Below, piece by piece: positions 62,918 through 64,000 of a stretch of DNA of 64,000 nt (position 1 is the first letter of the stretch; each line of letters starts with the position of its first letter). Both the position numbers and the translations under genes were made by a program. The stretch comes from Candidatus Dependentiae bacterium Noda2021 (GTDB lineage: Bacteria; Babelota; Babeliae; Babelales; Vermiphilaceae): positions 868,001 through 932,000 of the forward strand of contig AP025250.1 of assembly GCA_020886235.1 (NCBI GenBank). The letters run 5' to 3'. A model generated the notes under the pieces. It worked only from the letters and a program-made list of their open reading frames with translations, was not told the origin of the DNA and did no database searches.

Positions 62918-63415
62918 ATGAAGAGCAAATTATTAGTATGTGTGTCGGTGTTGTTCACCGTTTTGTCTCACGCATGTGAAGATAATAACTTACGTATTGT
63001 GACGATTGAATCGCAATATAACTCACAAAACATCATTCTAGATGATAATGATAAAACTAAACTTGATCTTTTTTACTACAGCAATTTCACCTACAACAAT
63101 CGCCATTTAGTCTTACCCGAAGGTATAAAAGATCTCAACCACATGCAATCTTTAATACAAGATCAGACAAATAAAGTCACACACGCCCTTAAAGAAGCGG
63201 AAAAATTAGAAAAAGATTTTAATGAAGTTTACCCTTCATGCACCAATAATTCTTTGGAGTTAGCTATTGTGCTAACGCTAGCCGTTGCAAAAAGCGTTAC
63301 CTACAGATACCTAAAACCTGAGCTCATTACAAAAATTAAGTCCATCAAGACGTTAAAGAGCCAGCTCAGCAGACTTCAAGCAATGAAAAATCTAATTGCT
63401 GATCACACCCAGTAA
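62918..63415 (+). CDS. Exported helical protein of unknown function
   Basis: A 165-residue protein with a signal peptide ending LSHACEDN and AAGGAG upstream. The cleavage region SHAC could also be a lipobox (weak). The mature part has a coiled-coil-like stretch (VTHALKEAEKLEKDFNEVY) and a hydrophobic segment (about 108-122). No family is recognised. Confidence 0.77.
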   Translation: MKSKLLVCVSVLFTVLSHACEDNNLRIVTIESQYNSQNIILDDNDKTKLDLFYYSNFTYNNRHLVLPEGIKDLNHMQSLIQDQTNKVTHALKEAEKLEKDFNEVYPSCTNNSLELAIVLTLAVAKSVTYRYLKPELITKIKSIKTLKSQLSRLQAMKNLIADHTQ

Positions 63416-63437
63416 TATTCGCATTTAAGGAATACAC

Positions 63438-63926
63438 ATGAAAAATATTACCCTTAGTTTGGTTTTACTATCATCTTCACTGTGTTGTATGGATCAAGGC
63501 ATGGAACTTGCCCAAAGAATTATGGCTGAATACAAATATTCAGGACAGATTACCGTACCAGGAAATGTTCAACACAGGCAAGAAGCTATCCATTCACTTA
63601 CTGTACGCAAACTACAATTGGTAGAAAAATTAGATCAACTCAAAGGTTACAGATCAAGCGGAACTAAAAATTTATTGTTAGCAAGTGCAACACTTAATTT
63701 GTTCTTACTCACCGATAACACCCTAAATGTTAATCTAATGAGCTTTGCAAATATAACTGACAATCTTGTCAATCAAGGTATTCGCACGGGTCTTCTTTTT
63801 GGTGCATTTAAAGGATTAATCTGCGGATCGCTTGATTATTATTATTACTACACGAGCCAAAGTGAACATACTTTGAAAAATGACATTGAGTGCCACAAAA
63901 ATGTATTACGTTCATTAGAAAACTAA
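63438..63926 (+). CDS. Exported small membrane protein of unknown function
   Basis: A 162-residue protein with a signal peptide (LSLVLLSSSLCCMD). The mature domain has a helical region (QEAIHSLTVRKLQLVEKLDQLK), two hydrophobic segments (about 77-87 and 115-130), then YYYYYTSQSEHTLKNDIECHKNVLRSLEN. The architecture (signal, helical domain, two hydrophobic segments, charged helix) repeats that of the 62341 gene and the AAA+ partners. It is 22 bases after the previous gene. Confidence 0.77.
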   Translation: MKNITLSLVLLSSSLCCMDQGMELAQRIMAEYKYSGQITVPGNVQHRQEAIHSLTVRKLQLVEKLDQLKGYRSSGTKNLLLASATLNLFLLTDNTLNVNLMSFANITDNLVNQGIRTGLLFGAFKGLICGSLDYYYYYTSQSEHTLKNDIECHKNVLRSLEN

Positions 63927-63954
63927 TATAAACACTACCTCATAAGGAGTTACC

Positions 63955-64000
63955 ATGAAAAAACTATTACTCGGATTATTATGCTTACCGTTAACCAGTC
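63955..64000 (+). CDS. Start of another exported protein, truncated by window edge
   Basis: An ATG at 63955 with AAGGAG six bases upstream opens MKKLLLGLLCLPLTS, a signal-peptide N-terminus. The remainder is outside the window. It probably continues the run of small exported genes. Confidence 0.7.
   Translation, partial: MKKLLLGLLCLPLTS

Noticed and set aside
1-64000. CRISPR arrays, insertion sequences, prophage or integrase genes
   Set aside because: I saw no regularly spaced short repeats, transposase or integrase motifs, or att-like duplications. The tRNA-Ser gene has no integrase beside it.

Overview
The window looks like a stretch of chromosome from a Gram-negative, AT-rich, host-associated bacterium with a reduced core. 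My best guess is a member of Candidatus Dependentiae (TM6). That placement is an inference. It rests on tandem families of signal-peptide-bearing proteins, ankyrin-like and F-box-like proteins, a predicted outer-membrane barrel, a SurA-like chaperone, LspA with lipoproteins, and a cell-wall/shape gene set. No 16S rRNA gene is present to settle it.

Layout. 1-2.3 kb: truncated class A penicillin-binding protein, a small membrane protein, the RNase P RNA gene and a PASTA protein. 2.4-5.6 kb: three tandem HAD-like proteins and a helical exported protein. 5.8-9.1 kb: five tandem small exported proteins sharing a 'DIGFEIRNHD ... AWEN..LRPQ.G' signature, with a bacterial Ku gene inserted among them. 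9.2-12.3 kb: gpsA-uppS, a frameshifted membrane protein and a HAD hydrolase. 12.5-23 kb: two sodium:solute symporters (one frameshifted and preceded by a His-rich leader-like mini-ORF), a delta-60 repeat protein, helical exported proteins, two LOG-family genes and a MauE/DoxX-like protein. 23-28.7 kb: seven tandem GNAT-like acetyltransferases, most with signal peptides. 28.9-34.6 kb: ankyrin-like, F-box-like, beta-propeller lipoprotein and alpha/beta-hydrolase proteins, all predicted exported. 34.5-47.8 kb: the housekeeping block (rsmA, mreB, outer-membrane protein, tRNA-Ser, glmU, sbcD-like, SurA-like and lipoprotein foldases, comF-pgpA-lspA-pheT). 48-57 kb: ankyrin-like exported proteins and then an array of four exported AAA+ ATPases alternating with four small two-helix membrane proteins. 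57.1-61.1 kb: a very large exported protein with a C-terminal EndoU-type nuclease domain and a probable immunity gene. 61.2-64 kb: an ATP-dependent DNA ligase and small exported membrane proteins.

How the parts fit. The housekeeping genes point to a cell with peptidoglycan synthesis, MreB shape control, an outer membrane and lipoprotein processing. Ku plus the LigD-type ligase is a minimal non-homologous end-joining set split across the window. Most of the remaining coding capacity consists of proteins with N-terminal signal peptides that carry enzymatic or protein-interaction domains normally found in the cytosol (GNAT, HAD, AAA+, F-box, ankyrin). This suggests a large exported or periplasmic arsenal.

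The strongest candidate for an undescribed system is the AAA+/small-membrane-protein array at 50.1-57.0 kb. The secreted GNAT array, the five-gene FEIRNHD family and the EndoU toxin/immunity pair follow. At least six genes carry single-base frameshifts, several in homopolymers. These could be real decay or sequencing error, and I annotate them as disrupted genes.
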